Shown in pieces: positions 1 to 6,087 of a stretch of 6,087 nucleotides of DNA. Source of the DNA: an uncultured Porphyromonadaceae bacterium (GTDB lineage: Bacteria; Bacteroidota; Bacteroidia; Bacteroidales; Muribaculaceae); NCBI GenBank assembly GCA_902494595.1, contig CABUTY010000092.1, positions 1 to 6,087 on the forward strand, read 5' to 3'. The notes beneath the pieces were generated by a model. The model ran no database searches, was not told the origin of the DNA, and saw only the letters and a list, made by a program, of their open reading frames with translations. The first letter of the stretch is position 1, and the number at the start of each line of letters is the position of its first letter. The position numbers and the translations under genes were made by a program.

Positions 1-1523
1 AGACCTTCGCGCAGAAGGTTCACACCTATCAGCACGTCGTAAACGCCGTTGCGTAAATCCTCAAGGATGCGTATGCGCTCCAGCGTGTCAACGTCACTAT
101 GGATATACGCCGAGTTGATGCCCCATTTTATGAGGTGCTTGTTGAGCTCTTCGGCCATTCGTTTGGTGAGAGTGGTGACGAGAGTACGTTCCCCAGCCTC
201 TATGCGCAGCCTTATCTCCTCCATAAGGTCGTCAATCTGGTTCAGGGTAGGTCGTATCTCTATCTCCGGGTCGAGGAGACCAGTGGGACGAATCACCTGT
301 TCCACGAAAACTCCTTCAGTCTGCTGAAGCTCATAATCGCCGGGCGTGGCACTCACATAGATAGTCTGGGGAGTAAGGCTTTCGAACTCCTCGAATTTCA
401 GAGGTCTGTTGTCGATGGCAGCCGGCAAACGGAAGCCATATTCCACAAGATTCATCTTCCGGGAGAGGTCTCCTCCGTTCATGCCCCTGATCTGCGGGAG
501 AGTCACGTGGCTCTCGTCGATAATGGTGAGGAAATCACGCGGGAAATAGTCGAGGAGACAGAAAGGCCTCATACCCGGCTCGCGGCCGTCGAAATAACGA
601 GAGTAGTTCTCAATGCCGCTGCAATGGCCAAGCTCCTTGATCATTTCAAGGTCATAGGTGACTCTTTCGCGGAGACGCTCGGCTTCAAGCACCTTACCCT
701 GCTGCATGAAGAAGTCAACCTGCTTGCCGAGATCCACGGCAATTCTGCTGACAGCATCGGCAGTGCGCTCCTTGCTGCTCACGAAAATGTTGGCGGGATA
801 TATGTTGAAACTTTCAAGAGATGTGAGCACGATGCCGGTTTCCGGATCAACGGTCTGTATCTTCTCAATCTCATCGCCCCAGAAAACGATTCTCAGCTGA
901 ATCTCTTCAAAGGAAAGCATGATGTCGACGGTATCACCCTTTACTCGGAACTGGCCGCGCTGCAGGTCTGTCTCCGTACGGTTGTACAGGGAGTCCACAA
1001 GGTCGCGGAGCAGCTGGTTTCGGCTTATGCGCTGACCGGTCTTGACCGTGACGACCGTCTGGCGGAAATCATCCGGATTTCCCATGCCGTAGATACAGCT
1101 TACCGAAGACACCACCACTATGTCACGACGTCCCGACAGTAAGGCAGCTGCGGTGGAGAGCCGCAACTTGTCAATCTGTTCGTTGATCATCAGATCCTTC
1201 TCAATATACTTGTCGCTGCCAGGTATGTAAGCTTCCGGCTGGTAGTAGTCGTAATAGGATACAAAATATTGCACGGAATTTTCAGGGAAGAAACCTTTCA
1301 TCTCCGAGTAAAGCTGAGCGGCGAGGGTCTTGTTGTGTGAGAGGATGAGAGTTGGACGCTTCACCTGCTGAATAACATTAGCCATGGTGAAGGTTTTGCC
1401 GGAGCCAGTGACGCCGAGAAGTGTCTGGTGAGGGAGTCCGTTGATGACGCCAGCCGACAGCTCGGCTATCGCTTCCGGCTGGTCGCCCGTGGGTTGGTAT
1501 GCGCTTGTAAGCTTAAAATTCAT
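1..1523 (-). CDS. uvrB: UvrB, excinuclease ABC subunit B (C-terminus cut by the window edge)
   Basis: UvrB is the central subunit of cytosolic nucleotide excision repair: it is loaded by UvrA, verifies the lesion with its beta-hairpin and ATPase domains, then recruits UvrC for dual incision. 507 residues are visible. The protein starts MNFKLTSAYQPTGDQ, the standard UvrB N-terminus. Walker A GVTGSGKT is at 37-44 (K43). The damage-probing beta-hairpin has its tyrosines at 90, 91, 93 and 94, and Walker B DESH is at 336-339. SATPGDYE and the late helicase motif ending VNLLREG follow. These positions sit two residues below E. coli UvrB, so there are no large indels. Relative to the roughly 670-residue family, about 165 residues are missing beyond the window, including the final helicase motif and the C-terminal UvrC-binding UVR domain. 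The ATG at 1521-1523 is set by homology and lies 19 nt below a promoter box. No stop or frameshift occurs in the visible part. The identification is certain. Confidence 0.98.
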   Translation of the reverse strand, partial: MNFKLTSAYQPTGDQPEAIAELSAGVINGLPHQTLLGVTGSGKTFTMANVIQQVKRPTLILSHNKTLAAQLYSEMKGFFPENSVQYFVSYYDYYQPEAYIPGSDKYIEKDLMINEQIDKLRLSTAAALLSGRRDIVVVSSVSCIYGMGNPDDFRQTVVTVKTGQRISRNQLLRDLVDSLYNRTETDLQRGQFRVKGDTVDIMLSFEEIQLRIVFWGDEIEKIQTVDPETGIVLTSLESFNIYPANIFVSSKERTADAVSRIAVDLGKQVDFFMQQGKVLEAERLRERVTYDLEMIKELGHCSGIENYSRYFDGREPGMRPFCLLDYFPRDFLTIIDESHVTLPQIRGMNGGDLSRKMNLVEYGFRLPAAIDNRPLKFEEFESLTPQTIYVSATPGDYELQQTEGVFVEQVIRPTGLLDPEIEIRPTLNQIDDLMEEIRLRIEAGERTLVTTLTKRMAEELNKHLIKWGINSAYIHSDVDTLERIRILEDLRNGVYDVLIGVNLLREG

Positions 1524-1529
1524 CTGCTG

Positions 1530-1541
1530 AAGTTTTAACTT
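1530..1541. repeat. Short perfect inverted repeat in the uvrB leader
   Basis: A 5-bp perfect inverted repeat with a 2-bp centre (AAGTT-TT-AACTT on the plus strand) lies between the -7 box and the uvrB start codon and would overlap the predicted transcription start. A position over the start site is where a repressor could bind, but the repeat is short and AT-rich in an AT-rich region. It may be chance, and no known operator is recognised. Confidence 0.3.
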
Positions 1542-1542
1542 A

Positions 1543-1574
1543 CAAATATAATACAAAAAATCGGGCAAATCAAT
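1543..1574 (-). promoter_or_regulatory. Predicted Bacteroidetes-type promoter of uvrB
   Basis: Read on the minus strand, TATATTTG (1550-1543) matches the Bacteroidetes -7 consensus TAnnTTTG exactly. An ATTG (1574-1571), one base off the -33 TTTG consensus, lies upstream with a 20-nt spacer, which is in the usual range. A perfect TTTG also occurs at 1569-1566, but its 15-nt spacer is too short. The box ends 19 nt before the uvrB ATG, so the mRNA leader would be only about 13 to 16 nt, with no Shine-Dalgarno sequence. The site is in the only gap in the window larger than 20 bp, an AT-rich stretch between nspC and uvrB. The assignment rests on sequence match and position only. Confidence 0.72.
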
Positions 1575-1619
1575 AGACCGGCAAAAAATGATATGCCACG
1601 TCCGACAGGGAGAGTGATG

Positions 1620-2774
1620 TCAGTCCATTCGCGAGCGATAGTCGGCGTATGAAAATTCGCGGAGTAGCACAGGAGAGCCTTGGCAAGGCTGTAGCCAGAT
1701 GGAGGGATGCTGTATTCCGTTAAACATGTTGGTCTTTACCGTGGTGTAATGGTTCATGTCTTTGAGAGTGAGCCTGTCGCCCGGCTTCAGCGGTCGGTCA
1801 AAGTACCAGTCGCCGACGAAGTCGCCGCTGAGACACGAATTGCCGCCGAGTCGATAAGGTATGCCCGGCAAGGAAGCGGGGGCATTGTTGCCGGCGGTGA
1901 CATGACATCGGCCTACGGATTCCGCTATTTCCGGCTGATAGGGCATCTCCAGACAGTCGGGCATATGGCAGGCGAAGGATGCATCAATGATGGCCGTGCG
2001 TATGCCGGCGTCCTCCACCACGTCCAGTACTTCAGTGACAAGGTCGCCTGTCTGCCATGTAAAGGCACTCCCGGGCTCTATGATAAGCTCAAGATGGGGA
2101 TATTCATCGTGCAGCTCACACATGAGCTTGATGAAATGGTCGGTATCATAATCCTTACGCGTAATCAGATGACCTCCTCCCATGTTGAGCCATTTGATAT
2201 GGGGGAGAAGATGGCCGAACTGGTTACGGAAAGCCATGAGCACCTTCTCAAGGTCATGGCTGTCGCTTTCGCAAAGGGCATGGAAGTGGAGCCCCTCTAT
2301 GCCGTCAGGAAGACCATCGGCCAGTGCCGCCGCCGATTCCCCGAAACGAGAGCCCGCTACACATGGATTATAGATATCCGTGTCTATCACACTGCAGTGC
2401 GGATTTACCCTTAGACCTATGCTGACCCTCTTTCCCGATGCTTCTATCAACGGCCGGAATTTACGGTACTGTGCAAGCGAATTGAATGTGATATGGCTAC
2501 TTCCGGCAAGAAACTCCGGGAAAGTCCGCTCCGTATACACCGGGCAATAGGAATGGACATCGTTGCCGAGAAATTCCAAGCTAAGCTTCATTTCATTGAG
2601 CGAGCTTGCCGTAGACGACGTAAAGTATTCTGCAATGATAGGGAAAGTCTTCCACAGGGCATTGGCCTTGAATGCCATGATTATCTTGACACCGGCCTTG
2701 GCAGCCACGTCGCTGAGCTTATCCATATTCCGGCGAAGCCGGTCTTCATATACTATGTAATAGGGGGTATCCAT
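1620..2774 (-). CDS. nspC: Carboxynorspermidine/carboxyspermidine decarboxylase NspC
   Basis: This is a PLP-dependent, fold-III (alanine racemase-like) decarboxylase that converts carboxynorspermidine or carboxyspermidine to the free polyamine. In Bacteroidetes the family is known to supply spermidine. The 384 residues match the usual length. Visible landmarks are the PLP lysine K36 in AFKANALWKTF, TSSTASSLNE (52-61), LRVNP (121-125), SRFG (142-145), GLHFHALCE (161-169), the phosphate-binding glycines NMGGGH (197-202), EPGSAFTWQTG (233-243), HMPDCLEMPYQP (270-281), GGNSCLSGD (310-318) with the likely catalytic C314, and HYTTVKTNMFNG (342-353). The ATG is the only usable start: the six codons before it contain no ATG, GTG or TTG and are preceded by the helicase stop TGA. 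The gene follows the helicase by 18 nt, probably in one operon. No carboxy(nor)spermidine dehydrogenase gene adjoins it here. The choice between norspermidine and spermidine as product cannot be made from sequence. Confidence 0.95.
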   Translation of the reverse strand: MDTPYYIVYEDRLRRNMDKLSDVAAKAGVKIIMAFKANALWKTFPIIAEYFTSSTASSLNEMKLSLEFLGNDVHSYCPVYTERTFPEFLAGSSHITFNSLAQYRKFRPLIEASGKRVSIGLRVNPHCSVIDTDIYNPCVAGSRFGESAAALADGLPDGIEGLHFHALCESDSHDLEKVLMAFRNQFGHLLPHIKWLNMGGGHLITRKDYDTDHFIKLMCELHDEYPHLELIIEPGSAFTWQTGDLVTEVLDVVEDAGIRTAIIDASFACHMPDCLEMPYQPEIAESVGRCHVTAGNNAPASLPGIPYRLGGNSCLSGDFVGDWYFDRPLKPGDRLTLKDMNHYTTVKTNMFNGIQHPSIWLQPCQGSPVLLREFSYADYRSRMD

Positions 2775-2792
2775 ATGCTTTGCGTTAGACTC

Positions 2793-5102
2793 TCACTGGA
2801 TTTTGAATTTGGCGAACTGCAGAAGGAGCTTCTTTATTCCGAGCAACCCGAAGTCAACAACTATGCTGTCCTGTCCCGACACGTTGCCGATCTCCACTAT
2901 TCTGCCGCTGCCGAACTTACTGTGCTCGATAGTCATGTTGACTCTGACTTCATTGACAGAATGGATGATGAAGCCATGCGGGTCGGCAGAAGTGTAATCC
3001 GCGGGCTTCTTCGACTGGAGTCCTGAACCGCTTTTTATACGAGACACCGATTGCGTCACAGGCTTCCATTCATTTCTGATAAAAGCAGGTACGGCAAATT
3101 CCGTTTCCCTTCCGCCAATGTCAGACGTCTCCATGTCGAGATAACGGGGGTCGATGTCCCTGAGGAATCTCGATGGTCTCACCGGGGTAGTCATGCCGTT
3201 GCGGAAACGGCTTCGAGCGTACGACAGCGTACAGCTCTTCATGGCGCGTGTGATGGCCACATATAGCAGCCGCCGCTCTTCCTCAACCTGCATTATCTTA
3301 TCCATCGACAAGGATGAGGGGAAAAGCTCCTCCTCCACGCCGACGATATACACATGCCGGAACTCCAGGCCTTTGGCGGCATGAGCAGTCATCATCGTTA
3401 CCTTCGGGCCGACGGTCTCTTCTTTCTGGTCCTGGTCGGTTGCCAGCATCACTTCCGAGAGGAAAGATGACAGCGATACGTCGTCATCGCCGGCGGCATT
3501 GTGCATGTCGACAAACTGGCGCATGCCGGCCAGCAGCTCGTTTAGATTTTCCTTGCGGCTGATGCTTTCGGGCGTCCTGTCGCTTTCAAGAACAGCCAGG
3601 ATACCGGTGCGGTTATAAATATCCTGACCCATTTCGAATGCATCAAGACGTCCGGCATTGTCGATGAATTCCTGCATCATGGCGCAGAAGTCATCGAGCA
3701 GCGACAGGGTGCGTTTGTTGACGTCAAGGCCGGCGGCTACCGGATCGGATATCACAGCCCAAAGGCTCTTGCCGGCTGCCGTGGCTACAGCCTGCGCCTT
3801 TTTCATGGTGGTTTCCCCGATGCCACGTGCCGGATAGTTGATGATTCGTCGCAGCGCTTCATCATCGTCAGGATTCACGGTGACACGGAAGTAGGACAAG
3901 GCATCCTTCACCTCCTTGCGCTGATAGAAAGCAGTTGCGCCGAATATGCGGTATGGCATTGAACGCTTGCGCAACGCCTCCTCAAGCACGCGACTCTGGG
4001 CATTGGTGCGGTAAAGGATGGCATAATCGTCGTAAGAGTCATGGTTGCTGAGCGATGACCTGTTGATGGCCGCAGCTATTATCGATGCCTCTTCCAGGTC
4101 GTTGTAACAGCGTATCACCTCTATCTTCGAGCCCTCTTCATTCTCGCTGAACACGTGTTTACGGAGCTGGTGCGTGTTGCGGTCGATAAGCGATCCGGCG
4201 GCATTCACTATATTCTGCGTGCTGCGGTAGTTGCGTTCCAACCGGAAAGTGCGCAGGCCCGGAATGGTCTTCTCGAGACCTATGATGTTGTTGATATTTG
4301 CGCCTCGGAATGAATAGATGCTTTGAGCGTCATCGCCTACCACACAAAGATGATTCTCATTACCCATAAGCAGCATCACCACGCAATGCTGCGCGAAATT
4401 GGTGTCCTGATACTCGTCTACCAGAATATAGCGGTATCTCTCGTTGTAGATGCAGCGTATGTCTTCGTTTTCCGACAGGAGCCGATGCATGTTGAGGATG
4501 ATATCGTCGAAATCCATGGCGTTAGCCACGCGGCACCGTTCGTTATAAATGGCGAATATGCGCGAGATAAGCGGACGCCGGGCCTTGACATCCGCGCCGT
4601 AATAGCGGCGCTCGTATTCTTCGGCAGAAAGAAGGGCATTCTTGGCATTGCTGATAATCGCAGACACCGTTGCCGGTTTGTACTCCTTTTCGGAAAGACC
4701 CAGCTCCTTGACAATCATCTTGACAAGATTGCGGCTATCGCTCTGGTCGTATATGGAGAAGGAGTTGCGGTAACCTATCCGGTCGGCATGACATCTGAGT
4801 ATACGCAGAAAGAGAGAGTGGAAAGTGCCCATCGGGATTCTGGCAGCAATTTCTGGGCCGGCAACAGCCGCCACACGCTCTTTCATCTCCCTTGCGGCCT
4901 TGTTGGTGAATGTCAGCGCCATGATACGCCATGGCTGATAGCCCAGATGCAGTAGGTGCACTATCTTGTAAGTGAGCACACGCGTTTTACCCGAACCGGC
5001 ACCGGCTATCACAAGCGACGGTCCGTCGGTATACTCCACGGCAGCCCGCTGCTGCGGATTAAGCTGCTCAAGATATTCGTATTCCTGGCTGTTCTCTGAC
5101 AT
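2793..5102 (-). CDS. pcrA: UvrD/PcrA-type ATP-dependent 3'-5' DNA helicase
   Basis: This is a superfamily 1A helicase that unwinds DNA 3' to 5' during excision repair and removes proteins from DNA. All motifs are present: Q motif LNPQQRAAV (14-22), Walker A AGAGSGKT (33-40, K39), Ia TFTNKAAREMKER (64-76), Ib GTFHSL (92-97), II VDEYQD (228-233), III VVGDDAQSIYSFRGA (254-268), IV RLERNYRST (287-295), V MTAHAAKGLEF (571-581) and VI EEERRLLYVAITRA (607-620). The tail from about 719 (IEHSKFGSGRIVEIG, then FGLLGIKKLLLQFAKF) resembles the PcrA/UvrD C-terminal Tudor-like domain, which binds RNA polymerase in better-studied members. It ends at the stop codon, so the protein is complete. At 769 residues it is slightly longer than E. 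coli UvrD or Bacillus PcrA (about 720-740), with extra length in the linker before the tail. The ATG lies 1 nt after the preceding stop, indicating translational coupling. UvrD and PcrA are not reliably separable by name here; Rep is unlikely given the tail. Confidence 0.96.
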   Translation of the reverse strand: MSENSQEYEYLEQLNPQQRAAVEYTDGPSLVIAGAGSGKTRVLTYKIVHLLHLGYQPWRIMALTFTNKAAREMKERVAAVAGPEIAARIPMGTFHSLFLRILRCHADRIGYRNSFSIYDQSDSRNLVKMIVKELGLSEKEYKPATVSAIISNAKNALLSAEEYERRYYGADVKARRPLISRIFAIYNERCRVANAMDFDDIILNMHRLLSENEDIRCIYNERYRYILVDEYQDTNFAQHCVVMLLMGNENHLCVVGDDAQSIYSFRGANINNIIGLEKTIPGLRTFRLERNYRSTQNIVNAAGSLIDRNTHQLRKHVFSENEEGSKIEVIRCYNDLEEASIIAAAINRSSLSNHDSYDDYAILYRTNAQSRVLEEALRKRSMPYRIFGATAFYQRKEVKDALSYFRVTVNPDDDEALRRIINYPARGIGETTMKKAQAVATAAGKSLWAVISDPVAAGLDVNKRTLSLLDDFCAMMQEFIDNAGRLDAFEMGQDIYNRTGILAVLESDRTPESISRKENLNELLAGMRQFVDMHNAAGDDDVSLSSFLSEVMLATDQDQKEETVGPKVTMMTAHAAKGLEFRHVYIVGVEEELFPSSLSMDKIMQVEEERRLLYVAITRAMKSCTLSYARSRFRNGMTTPVRPSRFLRDIDPRYLDMETSDIGGRETEFAVPAFIRNEWKPVTQSVSRIKSGSGLQSKKPADYTSADPHGFIIHSVNEVRVNMTIEHSKFGSGRIVEIGNVSGQDSIVVDFGLLGIKKLLLQFAKFKIQ

Positions 5103-5103
5103 T

Positions 5104-5574
5104 TTACGATTCGGAGAAAGGAATTGCTATTTCCTCATACATGGGAATCATCGGTATGAAGTGATAGGAACCTGCGGTATAATCTATCCTGCAGCAATAA
5201 TGCTGCATGCCATTGCTGACTATGAGGTAACGGGCCTTGAGGGCCATATTGTATCTTACAATCTGGTCGAACACATCCTGGGTGATTTTGACGTCGGGAG
5301 CCTTGTACTCCACGATTATCAGAGGTATTCTGTCACGGCCGAACACCACTGTGTCGCATCGCTTGAGGGTATCGTTGACGCGTATGCCGGTCTCGTTGGC
5401 AGTGAGAGCGGCAGGGTAATGCCGACAGTCGATAAGCCAGGCTGTGAAGTTCTGGCGCACCCATTCCTCGGGCGTGAGTCGCACCCATTTGCCCCGCAGA
5501 CGGTCCCATACCTTCCCGTCGGATATACGCAGATCGGCGGCAGGAAGATTCAATTCCGGATAGTCTGATTCCAT
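5104..5574 (-). CDS. Small HsdR-N-like PD-(D/E)xK nuclease-fold protein
   Basis: The protein has 156 residues and is complete. It resembles the stand-alone proteins of Bacteroidetes annotated as 'type I restriction enzyme R protein N-terminal domain'. It has no helicase or specificity domain, so it is not a restriction enzyme subunit. A full set of PD-(D/E)xK residues is visible: an N-terminal helix with PEEWVRQNF (35-43), D74 in KRCDTVVFG, and E89-Y90-K91 in IIVEYKAP. QIVRY (104-108) matches the QxxxY motif of RecB-like nucleases, followed by YLIVSNG (116-122). The active site therefore looks intact, although biochemical activity in this family is not established as far as I know. There is no signal peptide or membrane segment, so it is probably cytosolic. 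It starts 3 nt after the S1/P1 nuclease stop (TAA TTA ATG) and ends 1 nt before the helicase ATG, so co-expression with the helicase is very likely. The role in the cell is unknown; DNA processing is inferred from motifs and context. Confidence 0.85.
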   Translation of the reverse strand: MESDYPELNLPAADLRISDGKVWDRLRGKWVRLTPEEWVRQNFTAWLIDCRHYPAALTANETGIRVNDTLKRCDTVVFGRDRIPLIIVEYKAPDVKITQDVFDQIVRYNMALKARYLIVSNGMQHYCCRIDYTAGSYHFIPMIPMYEEIAIPFSES

Positions 5575-5577
5575 TAA

Positions 5578-6087
5578 TTAATACTTCAAGGGTTTGAACG
5601 CACCCTCGTAAGCCGGGTCAAGAATGGTGTTGAGCATGTCGGCCAGCCTAAGGCCTCCTCTAAGAAACTGCTTCTCTATGACAGGCGTCCATTCGGCTAT
5701 ATAGTCGTAGGATATATTTGTATTGACGGGTGTGGCTTCATATACGGTCTTGCATATGCCGTAGGTTTCCTCGCCCCAGTGCTCGGGATAAGCATCGGCA
5801 AGGATTTCCCGGCATTCTTCAGGAGTTGCGCGGTCAATCTGCTGTTGCCATTCCGTATAGCTCCATTTGTGGGCTGATTCGGGAAGCCGTGAGTCCCAGA
5901 CGCTGTGAAGATTGGCGGGGGAGCGGAAATATTTCACATCCCAACGGTTCCCGCCTAAGTCGGAAGCATGCCCCAGATGCATAGGCTGGTGTATGTCGCC
6001 AAGAAGGTGCACGAGAATCTTGAGCGCCAAAGCTCTCTGGCCATCCACCATGTTGGTGTCGGCAAGGATGGCGGCCTGCGTCTTGCC
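5578..6087 (-). CDS. S1/P1-family zinc-dependent nuclease (N-terminus cut by the window edge)
   Basis: The S1/P1 family are tri-zinc phosphodiesterases that degrade single-stranded DNA and RNA and remove 3'-phosphates from nucleotides; bacterial members are usually exported. The visible 169 residues are the C-terminal two-thirds of a protein normally near 260. The frame stays open to the window edge, so the internal Met at 6049-6051 is not the true start. Zinc-ligand motifs are visible: LVHLLGDIHQPMH supplies H27, D31 and H37 (numbered from the first visible residue), and LHSVWD supplies H61 and D65 (HxxxD). These correspond to P1 H116, D120, H126, H149 and D153. DLGGNRW (43-49) and the C-terminal RLADMLN helix are also family features. 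The N-terminal Trp ligand, the remaining ligands and any signal peptide lie outside the window, so export cannot be checked. It is the first visible gene of the tight minus-strand cluster. Confidence 0.93.
   Translation of the reverse strand, partial: GKTQAAILADTNMVDGQRALALKILVHLLGDIHQPMHLGHASDLGGNRWDVKYFRSPANLHSVWDSRLPESAHKWSYTEWQQQIDRATPEECREILADAYPEHWGEETYGICKTVYEATPVNTNISYDYIAEWTPVIEKQFLRGGLRLADMLNTILDPAYEGAFKPLKY

Noticed and set aside
99..1142. 347-codon plus-strand ORF opposite uvrB
   Set aside because: It lies exactly in codon-for-codon antisense register with uvrB, so it stays open simply because uvrB there lacks TTA, CTA and TCA codons. The protein resembles nothing known, while the minus strand is unmistakable UvrB.
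1580..1597. Possible terminator hairpin after nspC (GGCA...TGCC on the minus strand)
   Set aside because: The stem is only 4 bp with a 10-nt loop and is not followed by a run of T, so it is too weak to call a terminator.
1707..2414. 235-codon plus-strand ORF opposite nspC
   Set aside because: It is in the same antisense codon register as nspC and has no recognisable domain or promoter; it is a shadow of the real gene.
2493..3026. 177-codon plus-strand ORF crossing the nspC-helicase junction
   Set aside because: It remains open across the junction only because both minus-strand genes share a frame. It is antisense to two well-supported genes and matches no family.
4323..4955. 210-codon plus-strand ORF opposite the helicase N-terminal half
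   Set aside because: It is an antisense-register shadow; the minus-strand translation carries all expected helicase motifs without interruption.
4972..5568. 198-codon plus-strand ORF opposite the HsdR-N-like gene and helicase start
   Set aside because: It is in codon register with the HsdR-N-like gene and shows no family resemblance, so it is a shadow.
5104..5574. Type I restriction-modification locus
   Set aside because: Only the small HsdR-N-like domain is present; there is no HsdM, HsdS or HsdR motor nearby. The adjacent helicase is a UvrD/PcrA type, not the HsdR SF2 motor.
5574..5581. TTAATTAA palindrome at the S1/P1 and HsdR-N-like junction
   Set aside because: It arises from the stop codon and the 3-nt spacer next to ATG; nothing suggests a regulatory site.
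5713..5720. Perfect TAnnTTTG box (TATATTTG) on the plus strand inside the S1/P1 nuclease gene
   Set aside because: There is no TTTG-like -33 element at the proper distance, and it points antisense with no plus-strand gene downstream. A single 6-base match is expected by chance.

Overview
The window reads as ordinary chromosomal DNA of a Bacteroidetes bacterium, most likely of the order Bacteroidales. Three things point there. The one clear intergenic promoter candidate has a perfect TAnnTTTG box, the Bacteroidetes -7 consensus. No start codon is preceded by a recognisable Shine-Dalgarno sequence. The gene families are typical of the group: an S1/P1-type nuclease, a small stand-alone HsdR-N-like protein, and a carboxy(nor)spermidine decarboxylase. 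The genus cannot be fixed from the sequence.

Every gene lies on the minus strand, so transcription runs from high to low coordinates. In that order: (1) an S1/P1-family zinc nuclease, cut at its N-terminus by the window edge (5578-6087); (2) a 156-residue PD-(D/E)xK protein of the HsdR-N type (5104-5574); (3) a complete 769-residue UvrD/PcrA superfamily 1 helicase (2793-5102); (4) a complete 384-residue carboxynorspermidine/carboxyspermidine decarboxylase, nspC (1620-2774); (5) uvrB, cut at its C-terminus by the window edge (1-1523).

Genes 1 to 4 are separated by only 3, 1 and 18 nt and are probably one operon whose promoter is outside the window. The 96-bp gap before uvrB holds a Bacteroidetes-type promoter, so uvrB can be transcribed on its own, although no terminator separates it from the upstream genes.

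The theme is DNA metabolism: UvrB is the damage-verification helicase-like subunit of nucleotide excision repair, UvrD/PcrA removes the excised strand and displaces proteins from DNA, and the small PD-(D/E)xK protein carries a complete nuclease-like motif set directly coupled to the helicase. The polyamine gene nspC and the probably exported S1/P1 nuclease are the outliers. There is no RNA gene, mobile element, CRISPR array or frameshifted gene. The long plus-strand ORFs are antisense shadows lying in codon-for-codon register with the real genes. I see no clearly new system; the most interesting point is the tight nuclease-helicase pair.
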